64,000 nucleotides of DNA from Streptomyces sp. GESEQ-4 (GCF_017948455.1 NZ_JAFFSU010000022.1:1-64000); one strand, 5' to 3'; numbered from the stretch's first letter, positions 16,032-25,000 are shown. The notes: a model not told the origin generated them from the letters alone. Translations and numbers: made by a program.

Positions 16032-17444
16032 CTAGACCCCGCGCGTCCACTGCTGGTTGCTCGCGCCGTTGCAGGTGTACGTGATGATCGCGGCGGAGTT
16101 GGCGGTGGACGCTCCGTTCACGTCCAGGCACTCACCCGTGGCGCGGGACTTGATGGTGACGTAGCTGCCGGTGGTGGTGAGCGACCACTGCTGGTTGGTG
16201 GCCGACGCGTTGCAGTTCTCCTGGGTGACCGTGTTCGCGTTCTCCTGCACGCACAGGGAGCTGTTTCTCACGGCCAACTGGTAGTAGCCGCCGCCCACCG
16301 ACTTGAACCAGTACCTCTGGTTCCCGCCGCCGTTGCAGTCGTACTGCTTGAGCTGCGCGCCCTGCCACAGCGACTGGCTGGTCACGTCGGCGCACTTGGA
16401 ACTGTGCCGGGCGATCAGGGTGTTGTACGTGGCACTCGCGCCGCTGATCGTGCCGGTGGCGGTGTCGATGGTGACCTCCGGCGACCAGGACATCGACATC
16501 GAGGTGGAGGTCGGGAAGGTCAACGGCAGCCAGACGTAGCGGGAGTCGTTGACGGTGCCGCCGAAGGAGTTGCCCCAGCGGTCGCCCAGGTAGAGGTACG
16601 AGGTGGTCGAAGTGCCCTGCACGGGAAGGACGTACGCGGTCTGCGAGCCGTAAGTCGTCGAGTCGCCGACGTTCTTCATGGCCGTCCACGGGCCGGCGAT
16701 GTTCGTGGCGGTGGCGTACTGCTGCTGGTTGGGGCTCCAGCCGGTCGCGCCCGAGGTGAGCATGAAGTAGACGCCGCCCCGCTTGAACAGGGCCGGGGCC
16801 TCGCGGTGGCCGCCGTGCCAGGGGTCGGCGACCAGGGCGGCGATGCCTGTGTAGTCGCTGGTCAGGCGGTAGATCTGGAGGTCGTAGTTCTCGCGGGCGG
16901 CGGAGATCATGTAGCCGGTGCCGTCGGTGTCGACGAAGACCGTGATGTCGCGGGACATGTGCTGGCCGAGCGGGCGGAAGCTGCCCCGCCAGGTGTAGTT
17001 GCCGTCCACGGTGTCGGAGACGGCCACGGCGGCGCGGGCCTCGCTGTAGTCGGAGCCGTTCTCCTTGTGCATCCACATCACGAACTTGCCGGTGGACGCG
17101 TTGTACATGACCTTCGGGCGCTCGATGTTGGCGGTGGCGAGCTCCGGGTCGCTGGCCTCGGTCAGGACGTGGTTCCTGAACTCCCAGTTCTTCAGGTCGC
17201 TGGAGCGGTAGGCGTCGACGTAGCGGAAGGTGTTGTCGGCGTTGCGGTGCTCGCCGAACCAGTAGTAGTACGAGCCGACCTTGATGACCCCGCCGCCGTG
17301 GGCGTGCACGGGGGAACCGTTGACGTCGGTGAACTGCGTGCCGTTCATGATGGTCTGGGGTGCGGCCTGGGCCGGGCCCGCGGTGACCAGGGCGCCGGCC
17401 AGGGCCAGACAGAGGGCGAGCAGAACCGCGTACGCACGTCTCAT
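16032..17444 (-). CDS. Secreted GH43 enzyme with CBM13 lectin domain, probable exo-beta-1,3-galactanase
   Basis: 470 residues. The Sec signal ends PAQA (about 27). The five-bladed GH43 propeller (about 30-335) matches the subfamily 24 pattern: the usual catalytic-base Asp in the first blade is replaced by HAHGGG (47-52), while the Asp in SRDITVF (166) and acid Glu in GHREAPALF (215) are kept. Residues 340-470 form a ricin-type CBM13 with three QxW-like repeats. The architecture resembles S. avermitilis exo-beta-1,3-galactanase, which trims type II arabinogalactan. ATG 17444 has AAGGAGAG 8 bases upstream and starts one base after the preceding stop codon, so the two GH43 genes are co-transcribed. 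Confidence 0.82.
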   Translation of the reverse strand: MRRAYAVLLALCLALAGALVTAGPAQAAPQTIMNGTQFTDVNGSPVHAHGGGVIKVGSYYYWFGEHRNADNTFRYVDAYRSSDLKNWEFRNHVLTEASDPELATANIERPKVMYNASTGKFVMWMHKENGSDYSEARAAVAVSDTVDGNYTWRGSFRPLGQHMSRDITVFVDTDGTGYMISAARENYDLQIYRLTSDYTGIAALVADPWHGGHREAPALFKRGGVYFMLTSGATGWSPNQQQYATATNIAGPWTAMKNVGDSTTYGSQTAYVLPVQGTSTTSYLYLGDRWGNSFGGTVNDSRYVWLPLTFPTSTSMSMSWSPEVTIDTATGTISGASATYNTLIARHSSKCADVTSQSLWQGAQLKQYDCNGGGNQRYWFKSVGGGYYQLAVRNSSLCVQENANTVTQENCNASATNQQWSLTTTGSYVTIKSRATGECLDVNGASTANSAAIITYTCNGASNQQWTRGV

Positions 17445-17445
17445 G

Positions 17446-18534
17446 TCACGCACTCTCCTTCGCGGGGGCGGCTGCCGTGTCGGCCACGGGGATGCCGAAG
17501 TCGGGGGTGCCGTCCGGTTTCCAGCCGAGTTTCTGGACGCGGGTGTGCCGGTTGGGGTCGTTCAGCGGGTCGCCGACGATCTCCTTGTACTGGCGGGCGT
17601 GGTAGACGATGACGTCCGTGCGGCCGTCCTCGGCGACCGTGAAGCTGTTATGGCCAGGGCCGTACTGCTTGGTCGTGTCGTTGCTGGTGAAGACCGGCGT
17701 CGGCGACTTGGACCAGTTCGCGGGGTTCATCAGGTCGGCGTCCGCGTCGACGGTGAGCAGGCCCATGCAGTAGTTCGCGTCGGTGGCGCTGGCGGAGTAC
17801 GACATGAAGAGCCGGCCGTGGCGGGCGATGACGGAGGGGCCCTCGTTGACCTTGAAGCCGATGGACTCCCAGTCGTACTCGGGGGTGGAGAGCCGGACTT
17901 GAGGTCCCGTCAGGGTCCACGGGTTCGCCATCCTGGACAGGAAGATGCCGGTGTTGTTGTCCATGCCGGGCTCGTGCTGCGCCCAGGAGAGGTAGCGGGT
18001 GCCCCGGTGGGTGAAGGTGGTGGCGTCGAGGGAGAACGTTTCCCAGGCCGTCTTCAGCTGGCCGCGCTCCACCCAAGTCCCCTTGAAGGGGTCCCTGCTG
18101 GCGTTCTCCAGGACCCAGATCCGGATGTCCCACACGCTCTCGGCGGGCGCGGCGGCGAAGTAGATGTACCACTTCCCGCCTATGCGGTGGATCTCCGGCG
18201 CCCAGATGTGCGCGCCCATGGGGCCGGTGGCGTGCTTGGTCCAGATGACCGACTCGGCGGCGGTGGCGAGCCCGTTCAGGGTGCGGGAGCGGCGCAGGAT
18301 GATCCGGTCGTACTCGGGGGCGGTCGCCGTGAAGTAGTAGTGGCCGTCGCTGTGGCGGTGGATGTGCGGGTCGGCGCGGTTGCGGACGAGCGGATTCACG
18401 AACGGCGCGGCCTTCCGGCTGGGTGCGTCGGTGGCGGCGTGGGCCACCGAGGGGGCGGCGACCAGGGCACCCGCGGCCAGGGCGCCCTTCAGCATCAGTC
18501 TGCGGTCGAGGGCATGGGATTCGTAGCGGCTCAT
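17446..18534 (-). CDS. Tat-exported GH43 arabinanase/arabinofuranosidase
   Basis: 362 residues. The Tat signal has DRRLMLKGALAAGA at 10-23. The GH43 propeller has all three carboxylates: base Asp in NRADPHI (55), pKa-modulating Asp in SLDATTF (170) and acid Glu in VNEGPSV (231). WAPEIHRIGGKWYIYFAA is highly typical of the exo-alpha-1,5-L-arabinofuranosidase group (GH43 subfamily 26), to which S. avermitilis Araf43A belongs. ATG 18534 has GAGAGG upstream. It is the first gene of the run and is divergent from the beta-helix surface protein, so the promoter for the whole arabinan/galactan set is in 18535-18717. Confidence 0.85.
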   Translation of the reverse strand: MSRYESHALDRRLMLKGALAAGALVAAPSVAHAATDAPSRKAAPFVNPLVRNRADPHIHRHSDGHYYFTATAPEYDRIILRRSRTLNGLATAAESVIWTKHATGPMGAHIWAPEIHRIGGKWYIYFAAAPAESVWDIRIWVLENASRDPFKGTWVERGQLKTAWETFSLDATTFTHRGTRYLSWAQHEPGMDNNTGIFLSRMANPWTLTGPQVRLSTPEYDWESIGFKVNEGPSVIARHGRLFMSYSASATDANYCMGLLTVDADADLMNPANWSKSPTPVFTSNDTTKQYGPGHNSFTVAEDGRTDVIVYHARQYKEIVGDPLNDPNRHTRVQKLGWKPDGTPDFGIPVADTAAAPAKESA

Positions 18535-18717
18535 TCGGGCTGCCTCTCGGGGGGCGAGAAGTTTGATGTGCGGCTCGTTCGGAATCGCGAACGTCATCTG
18601 TGATTACGAACGCCGAAAAGGTATGGGGGTGCCACGGGGAGGTCAACGGGACTGACGCGCCGAATTTCGGTCGGGCAGATTTCTGTTATCCCTCGCCGAC
18701 CGGCGCGTCTCCTGTGC
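18535..18717. promoter_or_regulatory. Divergent promoter region, GH43 operon / surface protein
   Basis: The 183-bp gap is AT-richer in its centre. It holds imperfect repeats of CGAACG (around 18583 and 18607), with GATTACGAACGCCGAA between the two directions. No exact LacI palindrome of the types seen elsewhere in the window was found. Confidence 0.3.
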
Positions 18718-20820
18718 GTGAGCAGCTTCCCCCACAAGACCGCAGCGGCGGCCGGCGCCTTCGCGGCCATCGCCTTCCTGGTGACCGCTCCCCCTGCCGA
18801 GGCCGCGGGCACCCGGGACGTCACCGCCGACGTCCTCGCGGACCGCGACGTGACGCTCAACGGCGACACGGTCGTCACCGTGCCGTCGGGGACGACGACG
18901 TACGACGGCGCGTTCCACGGCGAGGGCACACTCACCGTGCGCGGCACCGGCACCCTGGTCCTGACCAAGGACAGCGACTTCACGCTGCCGAAGTCCCGGC
19001 AGCGGCAAAGGGTCACGACGCAGGGCGGCAACCACCCGTACGTCACCACGGCCGACCCGGACCCGCCCGCGGTCACCGTCGAGCGCGGGGCGACGCTGCA
19101 GTACGGAAACGGGGGCACGACCGGGCTGATCGGCCGCTTCCCGTACAACACCCCGGCGTTCCGGCTCAACCAGGACAACATCCGGGTCGACGGCACTCTG
19201 CGGCTCTCCCTGAAGAGCGCCTACAACCTGGGCACCATCAGCGGCTCCGGGCTGATCACCCAGCCGAGGTTCCTCTGGGGCACCTGGGACATCTCGGGCA
19301 CCCACCCCTTCTCCGGGGTGATCGACAACGGCACACAGGCGAACGCCGGACGACCGGAGTACGCGACGTCACTGCCCAACATGCGCAAGGTCCTCAACCA
19401 GGGCACGTGGACCGTCGACACCCCGCTGGGCCAGACCGTCACCCAGCGCATGGACTTCTACCAGCGCGAGTACGGCAGCGACATCAACGTCCAGTCCCGG
19501 CCCGGCAGCAAGGTCGTCCTGACCGGCCAGTACAGCTGGTCGAACCAGGGCGGCGACACCAACCCGTCGCTCAGCGACCCCGCCCTGAACTGGACGCCCG
19601 CACGGAAGAACATCAACAAGCGCGGCACCAACATCAAGGGCGCCAACGTCCAGTGGGGCGACGGCACCACGAACAAGATCTTCATGCCGGGTACCGCCGA
19701 GACCGTCTACATCAACTTGCTCGCGGCCAGATCGCGTTCGCTGCTCACCTTCGACTACAACGGGCCGGTGACCCTGGGCGCCCCCATCGGCGGCGGCGTC
19801 TTCCACGACACGCTGTCCGCACCCGGCGCCGGCGACATCGTCATCGCCGGGACACCCGGCAACGACGTCACCTTCGCGGCCAAGCAGTACTACGACGGCT
19901 CGACCACGGTGAAGAAGAGGGCGGTGCTGCGGCTCGGCTCGGGCAAGCGGGGCGGCGACGGCTCGCTGCTGACGGGCACGGAGCGGCGGCGGGTGGTGAA
20001 CGACGGGACGCTCGTCGTGCGGAACGTGACCGACCCGGTGAAACTGACGCACGTCAGCGGCGGCGGGTCGCTCGTGCAGTCGGGCGCGGCGACGACCACG
20101 CTCACGGGCGGCTCGGTCACGTACACCGGGACCACGACCGTGAAGAAGGGCACCCTGGCACTGCGGGACGGGGCAACGCTCGTACGCAGCAGGGCGATTC
20201 GGCTCATGTCGGAGGGGGCACGGCTGGACGCGGGTACGGGGGTACTGCGTGTGGCCACTGCCCTCTCCGGCAAGGGCACGGTGAAGGGCTCGGTGACGAA
20301 CGACGGCGTGGTCGCGGGCGGTGTCGCCGTGACCGGTGACTACACCCAGGGCGCGAAGGGCCAACTGGTCCTGGCGGACAAGCCGTTGAAGGTCGCGGGA
20401 GCGGTCCGGCTGGCCGGGGACCTCGATGTGTCCGCCGCCGGTACGCGGCCCGCACGCGAGATCACCATCCTCAACCACACCGGCCGGGCGAAGACCACCG
20501 GCACGTTCACCGGCCTCAAGGAGGGCGCCCGGCTGAAGCTCGCGAACACGACGTACCGGATCAGCTACCGGGGCGGCGACGGCAACGACGTCGTCCTGAC
20601 GACGAAGGCGACCACCGCGAGCTCCTCCCCGACCGCCTCCACCCGCGCGGCAGCCGGCGCGGCGCCCGCGGACACGCCCACGGCGAGCGCGGACAGCGAG
20701 CCGTTCGGCTGGTGGCCGTACGCGCTGGGGCTCGGCCTGCTGGGCGGGCTGATGGTGCCGGCGACGCGACGGATACGGGGCCAAGGAGGGCGGCGGCGGG
20801 GCGGGCGGCACGCGGCGTAG
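18718..20820 (+). CDS. Surface-anchored beta-helix protein with autotransporter-passenger-like repeats
   Basis: 700 residues from GTG 18718. The signal peptide ends PPAEA near 30. The body (about 32-610) is built of short beta-strand repeats rich in Gly, Asn, Thr and Val, such as GTLTVRGTGTLVLTKDS, STTVKKRAVLRLG and GTTTVKKGTLALRDGATLV. These last are the autotransporter-associated repeat (PATR) seen in Gram-negative passengers. A Thr/Ser/Ala-rich linker (about 630-660) leads to one C-terminal transmembrane helix (WWPYALGLGLLGGLMV) and an Arg-rich tail, so the protein is probably membrane- or wall-anchored. There is no LPxTG. Its role in binding polysaccharide or surfaces is inferred only from divergence from the GH43 operon. 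Confidence 0.75.
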   Translation: MSSFPHKTAAAAGAFAAIAFLVTAPPAEAAGTRDVTADVLADRDVTLNGDTVVTVPSGTTTYDGAFHGEGTLTVRGTGTLVLTKDSDFTLPKSRQRQRVTTQGGNHPYVTTADPDPPAVTVERGATLQYGNGGTTGLIGRFPYNTPAFRLNQDNIRVDGTLRLSLKSAYNLGTISGSGLITQPRFLWGTWDISGTHPFSGVIDNGTQANAGRPEYATSLPNMRKVLNQGTWTVDTPLGQTVTQRMDFYQREYGSDINVQSRPGSKVVLTGQYSWSNQGGDTNPSLSDPALNWTPARKNINKRGTNIKGANVQWGDGTTNKIFMPGTAETVYINLLAARSRSLLTFDYNGPVTLGAPIGGGVFHDTLSAPGAGDIVIAGTPGNDVTFAAKQYYDGSTTVKKRAVLRLGSGKRGGDGSLLTGTERRRVVNDGTLVVRNVTDPVKLTHVSGGGSLVQSGAATTTLTGGSVTYTGTTTVKKGTLALRDGATLVRSRAIRLMSEGARLDAGTGVLRVATALSGKGTVKGSVTNDGVVAGGVAVTGDYTQGAKGQLVLADKPLKVAGAVRLAGDLDVSAAGTRPAREITILNHTGRAKTTGTFTGLKEGARLKLANTTYRISYRGGDGNDVVLTTKATTASSSPTASTRAAAGAAPADTPTASADSEPFGWWPYALGLGLLGGLMVPATRRIRGQGGRRRGGRHAA

Positions 20821-20823
20821 ACG

Positions 20824-21924
20824 TCAGCGTCCGCTCGGCGCCTCCGGGAACCCCAGCCGCGGGGCCAGTTCACGCGCCTCGGCCGCCCACCCGGCGAGGA
20901 AGGCGAGCGTCAACCCGCGTTCGCGGTAGCGGAGTTCGGCGGAGACGGTGCGAGCGCCGCCGTAGTCGAGCTGCTCTTCGCCGGCGCGGGCGAGCATGAG
21001 GGCGGTGATCCAGTCGTACTTCACTGCGGACGCGCACACGCCCAGCCGCACGAGCTGCTCGTCACCCTGCCAGCCGCTCTCCCGCAGGCCGTGCAGATAG
21101 GCCTCGTACGCCTGCGCCGCGTATCCGGGCAGCCGGGCGGCGGGGATGAACAGGTCGAGAACGGTGTCGGGAAGGTAGTTGCCGAGGTCCTCGCCGAGCG
21201 CGCCGTCTCCGGCGAAGGCCCAGTCGAACAGGACGCTGTCCGGGCCGTGGGAGCGGACGTTGGCCGGCCACTGGTCGAGGTGGCTGAAGGCGCGCGGCAG
21301 GGATTCCATGACGTCCAGGAACCACTCCCGGTCGTGGTGGAGGCGGACCATGTCCTGGCGCAGGCCGGCCGGGAAGTGGTCGCGGACCAGGGGCTGTTGC
21401 CAGGCCTCGTCGGCGTCGAGCAGGTCCTGGCCGAGCGTGTTGCTGCTCACGTATTGCCGCAGGAAACCGCGCGTCAGCCACGGCTTGTCGTCCGGATGGA
21501 CGGCTCCCTGGGCGACGCCCAGGCGGCGGGCATGCTCGACATGCCGGGCGAGCGGCCAGACGGTACCCGGTTCGCCCGGCACGTCCTCCAGCCACAGCGC
21601 CACATCGCCGTCCGCGCGTTCGACACAGGCGAGCAGCCGGGGCGCGCGGATCCCGTACGGCTGCCAGAGCTGCGCGAGCCCGGACTCGTAGACATGGGCC
21701 TCGCGGCGCCAGTGGTTCCAGTGCCGGGGGTCGTCCGAGGCGGCCCAGCGTCCGGTCGCCTCCTTGGTGCGGGTGAGCAGCTTCAGGACGGCCGAACGGT
21801 CTTGGGCGGTGACCCGCCAGACGCCGGCTGTGACACCGTTCTTGGGATTGTGGACGAGGGGTTCGAAAACGGCTTCTTCAGTTCCGAGGACCTCGCGTAC
21901 CGCGGTGTCCACATCCACGGGCAT
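20824..21924 (-). CDS. Aminoglycoside-phosphotransferase-fold (APH) family kinase
   Basis: 366 residues with a protein-kinase-like fold. An N-lobe Lys occurs in SAVLKLLT and the catalytic loop is FSHLDQWPANV (H-x-D-x4-N, about residue 215). It is followed by the metal-binding Asp in VLFDWAFAG. Such enzymes phosphorylate small-molecule hydroxyls, including antibiotics, homoserine and sugars, and the substrate cannot be assigned here. It is convergent with the surface-protein gene (3-bp gap) and divergent from the homocysteine methyltransferase gene. ATG 21924 is the only sensible start. Confidence 0.8.
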   Translation of the reverse strand: MPVDVDTAVREVLGTEEAVFEPLVHNPKNGVTAGVWRVTAQDRSAVLKLLTRTKEATGRWAASDDPRHWNHWRREAHVYESGLAQLWQPYGIRAPRLLACVERADGDVALWLEDVPGEPGTVWPLARHVEHARRLGVAQGAVHPDDKPWLTRGFLRQYVSSNTLGQDLLDADEAWQQPLVRDHFPAGLRQDMVRLHHDREWFLDVMESLPRAFSHLDQWPANVRSHGPDSVLFDWAFAGDGALGEDLGNYLPDTVLDLFIPAARLPGYAAQAYEAYLHGLRESGWQGDEQLVRLGVCASAVKYDWITALMLARAGEEQLDYGGARTVSAELRYRERGLTLAFLAGWAAEARELAPRLGFPEAPSGR

Positions 21925-22022
21925 GCGCCAAGACTAGGCGAGTCGCGTCCCACATGGTGGGTGATCCGCTCACGCACTGGACACAGGCGGCCGTCCGCCG
22001 CGTGCTCGACTAGCGTCGTGGC

Positions 22023-22931
22023 ATGACCAGCGACACCTCTCTCTCCCTGGCGGACGCCCTCGCCGCCGGAACCGTCGTCCTCGACGGCGGAATGTCCAAC
22101 CAGCTCGAGTCCGCCGGGCACGACCTGAGCGACGAGCTGTGGTCGGCGCGGCTGCTGGCCGAGCGGCCCGAGGCGATCGTCGAGGCGCACCTCGCCTACT
22201 TCGAGGCGGGGGCGAACGTGGCGATCACCTCCAGTTATCAGGCCACCTTCGAGGGCTTCGGCAAGCGCGGGATCGGCGAGGAGCGGGCGGCCGAGCTGCT
22301 CGCGCTCAGTGTGGAGCTGGCCCGCGAGGCCGCTCGTCGAGCACGGACGGACCGGCCGCTGTGGGTGGCCGCGTCGGTGGGCCCGTACGGGGCGATGCTT
22401 GCGGACGGCTCCGAGTACCGGGGGCGGTACGGGCTGAGCGTGGACGCGCTGGAGCGTTTCCATCGTCCGCGGCTCGAGGTGCTGGCCGGCGCCCGGCCCG
22501 ACGTACTGGCGCTGGAGACGGTGCCCGACGCCGACGAGGCGACCGCGCTGCTGCGGGCGGTGCGGGGACTCGGCGTCCCGGCCTGGCTGTCGTACACGGT
22601 CGACGGGGAGCGCACGCGTGCCGGTCAGCCGCTGGAGGAGGCGTTCGCGCCGGCCGCCGACGCGGACGAGGTGATCGCGGTCGGGGTGAACTGCTGCGCG
22701 CCCGAGGACGTCGACGGCGCGATCCGGATCGCGGCCCGGGTGACCGGCAAGCCGGTCGTCGTCTACCCCAACAGCGGCGAGGCGTGGGACGCGGAGGCCC
22801 GTACCTGGACCGGCCGCGCCGGCTTCGCGCCCGAGCAGGTGCTGGGCTGGCGGGACGCGGGGGCGCGGCTGATCGGCGGGTGCTGCCGGGTGGGGCCCGA
22901 GGCGATCACGTCGATCACCCGCTCGCTGTAG
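22023..22931 (+). CDS. mmuM: Homocysteine S-methyltransferase
   Basis: 302-residue TIM-barrel enzyme that transfers a methyl group from S-methylmethionine or S-adenosylmethionine to homocysteine, giving methionine. The barrel starts VVLDGGMSNQLE. Homocysteine/zinc-binding cysteines occur in GVNCCAP (about 222) and GGCCRV near the C-terminus, both required in the Pfam S-methyl_trans family. Length and gap-free family layout fit MmuM of E. coli and actinobacteria. The 98-bp divergent region with the APH gene has TAGCGT about 9 bases before ATG 22023, possibly a -10 element of a leaderless-like transcript. Confidence 0.9.
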   Translation: MTSDTSLSLADALAAGTVVLDGGMSNQLESAGHDLSDELWSARLLAERPEAIVEAHLAYFEAGANVAITSSYQATFEGFGKRGIGEERAAELLALSVELAREAARRARTDRPLWVAASVGPYGAMLADGSEYRGRYGLSVDALERFHRPRLEVLAGARPDVLALETVPDADEATALLRAVRGLGVPAWLSYTVDGERTRAGQPLEEAFAPAADADEVIAVGVNCCAPEDVDGAIRIAARVTGKPVVVYPNSGEAWDAEARTWTGRAGFAPEQVLGWRDAGARLIGGCCRVGPEAITSITRSL

Positions 22932-22959
22932 TAACTCCTGCGAAGCATGGGCTCAATGG

Positions 22960-22986
22960 GGACTTCACGCGCTGATGATGAAGTCC
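22960..22986 (+). terminator. Hairpin downstream of mmuM
   Basis: GGACTTCA (22960-22967) and TGAAGTCC (22979-22986) form a perfect 8-bp stem with an 11-base loop. It starts 28 bp after the mmuM stop and ends 31 bp before the next gene. There is no T-run. A terminator or leader structure is likely. Confidence 0.4.
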
Positions 22987-23017
22987 TCCTACCTGTCCGC
23001 CGATCATGGAGGCTGCC

Positions 23018-23305
23018 GTGTCCGAGCCGCCCACGCAGGACCAGTTGGACGCCTATGTGAGAACCCGGCTGGCGCTGGCCGGCTTCGATCTCGCCCTGCT
23101 GCCCGAGGAGACGGACCCCGACACCGGGGTGCCGACGCGGGCCCAAGCACTCGCCGCACTGCGGTCGTTCGTGGCGGCCACGCCCGGCGCGATATCCGGC
23201 TGGGCTCCGCCGGCCGACGGACCCGAGTACGCCCAACAGGCCGCGCCGCCACTGCTGTACCCGTCGATCACCGAGGCCTGGACCGGGAAGGCGGACCCGC
23301 GATGA
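23018..23305 (+). CDS. AtzG-like small protein paired with amidase
   Basis: 95 residues from GTG 23018, chosen for GGAGG 5 bases upstream (an ATG at 23006 overlaps that site). The N-terminal half, QDQLDAYVRTRLALAGFDLAL, followed by a helical region ending in GAISGWAPP, resembles AtzG/DUF4089-type small subunits. Those bind a partner amidase much as GatC binds GatA. The stop overlaps the ATG of the amidase gene (ATGA), so the two proteins are made together. No signal peptide is visible although the amidase carries a Tat signal, which raises the question of how the two could assemble. Confidence 0.6.
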   Translation: MSEPPTQDQLDAYVRTRLALAGFDLALLPEETDPDTGVPTRAQALAALRSFVAATPGAISGWAPPADGPEYAQQAAPPLLYPSITEAWTGKADPR

Positions 23306-24861
23306 GCCGTGCTCTCAACCGGCGTGTGTTTCTGGCGAGTTCGATGGCCGTGGCGAGCGGAGCGGCACTCCAGGCGTCCGCGACCCCGGCGCGGGCCGCC
23401 GCAACGCCCGTACGCGTCCCCGACGTCGACGTACGACAGGCCGCCCGGACCGACCCCACAGAGGCCACCCTCGCCGAGGCCGTCACCCTCATCAGGCGCC
23501 GCAGGCTCACGTCCACGAAGCTGACCGAGGCGTATCTGGAGCGGATCGAGCGCCACGACGCCACCTATCAGGCGTACGCGGAGGTCACCGGAGAGGCCGC
23601 GCTCAGGGCGGCGCGTGCGGCGGACCGCGCATCGGGAGGCCCCCTGCGCGGCATTCCCCTGTGCATCAAGGACAACTACTTCACGCGAGGCGTGCCGACG
23701 CGCTGCAACTCGTACATCTTCGAGGACTTCGTCCCGGACGAGGACGCCGCGGCCGTGACGCGGCTGACCGCGGCCGGCGGAATCGTGCTCGGCAAGGGGC
23801 AGATGGGGCCGCTCGCCACGACCCGGGCCACGAAGCCGAACGGCACGGTCACCACGGTCAACGCCTGGACACCCGAGGACCCGTCCGTCGACCCGGGTGG
23901 TTCGTCGACCGGTCCGGCCTGCGCGGTGGCCGGGCGGCTCGCGACCTCGTCGATCGGGACGCAGACCGGCGGTTCGATCGTCCTGCCGTCCAACCAGCAG
24001 AACCTCACGGGACTGAAGCCGACGATGGGCCGGGTGTCCGTGCACGGCGTCATCCCGCTCTCCTTCACCCGCGACCACGCGGGACCGCTCGCGCGGGACG
24101 CCATGGACGCGGCGATCATGACGCAGATCATGGCCGGGCCGGACGCGAAGGACCCCCGTACGCTCGGGCTGCCCGCCGTGCCCGACCTCGTCCGCGCCGC
24201 CACACCCGTCGTCTCCCGAAAGGGCGCGGTCCGGGTGCGCCGGGCCACCCGGGTCGGGGTGCCCGCTGATTTCCTGTCGGGGCAGAAGGAGCTGCGCGGC
24301 GCGTTCCTGGACCGGCTGGAGGCGCTTGCGGGCGTGACGCTCGTCGAGGTCACGTACCCGGACGACTGGACCCTGCTGACGGGCACCTTCAACGCCGCCC
24401 GGCTCGCGGAGCGCACCGAGCCCTTCCGGCACTGGCTGCGTACGGATCCGACCAAGTTCGGTGTCTCGCTGCTGAGTTGGCTGCAGGGCCTGATGCTGTC
24501 GGGCGACGAGTGGATCACGGCCCAGCGGGCCAAGAACCATCTGCTGCGGGAGGTGCTGGACGGGGTCATGAGCCGCTGCGACGTCGTCCTGCAGACCGGC
24601 CCGGTACCCTTCGACATCCTCGGACTGCCCGAGATCGCCTTCCCCATCGGCTTCGACGCCGCCGGCCTCCCGGTCGGCGCGATCCTCGGCGGCCACCCGT
24701 ACGAGGAGGACCGGCTGCTGGAGCTCGCGGCGGCCTATCAGGCGGTCACCGACTGGCACACCCGGCGGCCGGCCGATCCGGCGACGACGACGGCCCGGCT
24801 CAAAGCCGCGGTGCCGCGTCCGCGACTGTCGGCGGAGGAGGCCGCGGAAGCCTCGGCCTAG
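23302..24861 (+). CDS. Tat-exported amidase-signature enzyme
   Basis: 519 residues. The Tat signal is LNRRVFLASSMAVASGAALQ near the start. The amidase signature (about 60-500) shows the Ser-Ser-Lys triad: Lys in CIKDNY, the cis-Ser in GGSSTGPACAVA and nucleophile Ser in TGGSIVLPSNQQ. The second signature reads GTQTGGS rather than GTDTGGS, a mild variation. It hydrolyses an amide outside the cell membrane or in the wall; possible substrates are aryl amides or biuret-like compounds. It is translationally coupled to the AtzG-like gene through an ATGA overlap, which supports an AtzE/AtzG-type heteromer. Confidence 0.82.
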   Translation: MSRALNRRVFLASSMAVASGAALQASATPARAAATPVRVPDVDVRQAARTDPTEATLAEAVTLIRRRRLTSTKLTEAYLERIERHDATYQAYAEVTGEAALRAARAADRASGGPLRGIPLCIKDNYFTRGVPTRCNSYIFEDFVPDEDAAAVTRLTAAGGIVLGKGQMGPLATTRATKPNGTVTTVNAWTPEDPSVDPGGSSTGPACAVAGRLATSSIGTQTGGSIVLPSNQQNLTGLKPTMGRVSVHGVIPLSFTRDHAGPLARDAMDAAIMTQIMAGPDAKDPRTLGLPAVPDLVRAATPVVSRKGAVRVRRATRVGVPADFLSGQKELRGAFLDRLEALAGVTLVEVTYPDDWTLLTGTFNAARLAERTEPFRHWLRTDPTKFGVSLLSWLQGLMLSGDEWITAQRAKNHLLREVLDGVMSRCDVVLQTGPVPFDILGLPEIAFPIGFDAAGLPVGAILGGHPYEEDRLLELAAAYQAVTDWHTRRPADPATTTARLKAAVPRPRLSAEEAAEASA

Positions 24862-24982
24862 CCCCGCGGCCCCTCCGGCGAGCAGAGCACCGCAGCTCTC
24901 TCGTCTCCGGCCTGCCTCGTCCTAGCCCTGCGGCCCTCCGGCGGGCGGACCGCCGCAGCTCTCTCGTCCCCGGCCCTCCCCC
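24858..24982. repeat. Imperfect tandem duplication of about 64 bp after the amidase gene
   Basis: CTAGCCCCGCGGCCCCTCCGG at 24858 recurs with a few changes at 24922 (CTAGCCCTGCGGCCCTCCGG). Both continue into CCGCAGCTCTCTCGTC and CCGGCC. The first copy includes the amidase stop codon, so the 3' end of the gene appears to have been duplicated. There is no coding capacity. Confidence 0.6.
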
Positions 24983-25000
24983 ACTGCTAGCCTCCGGATC

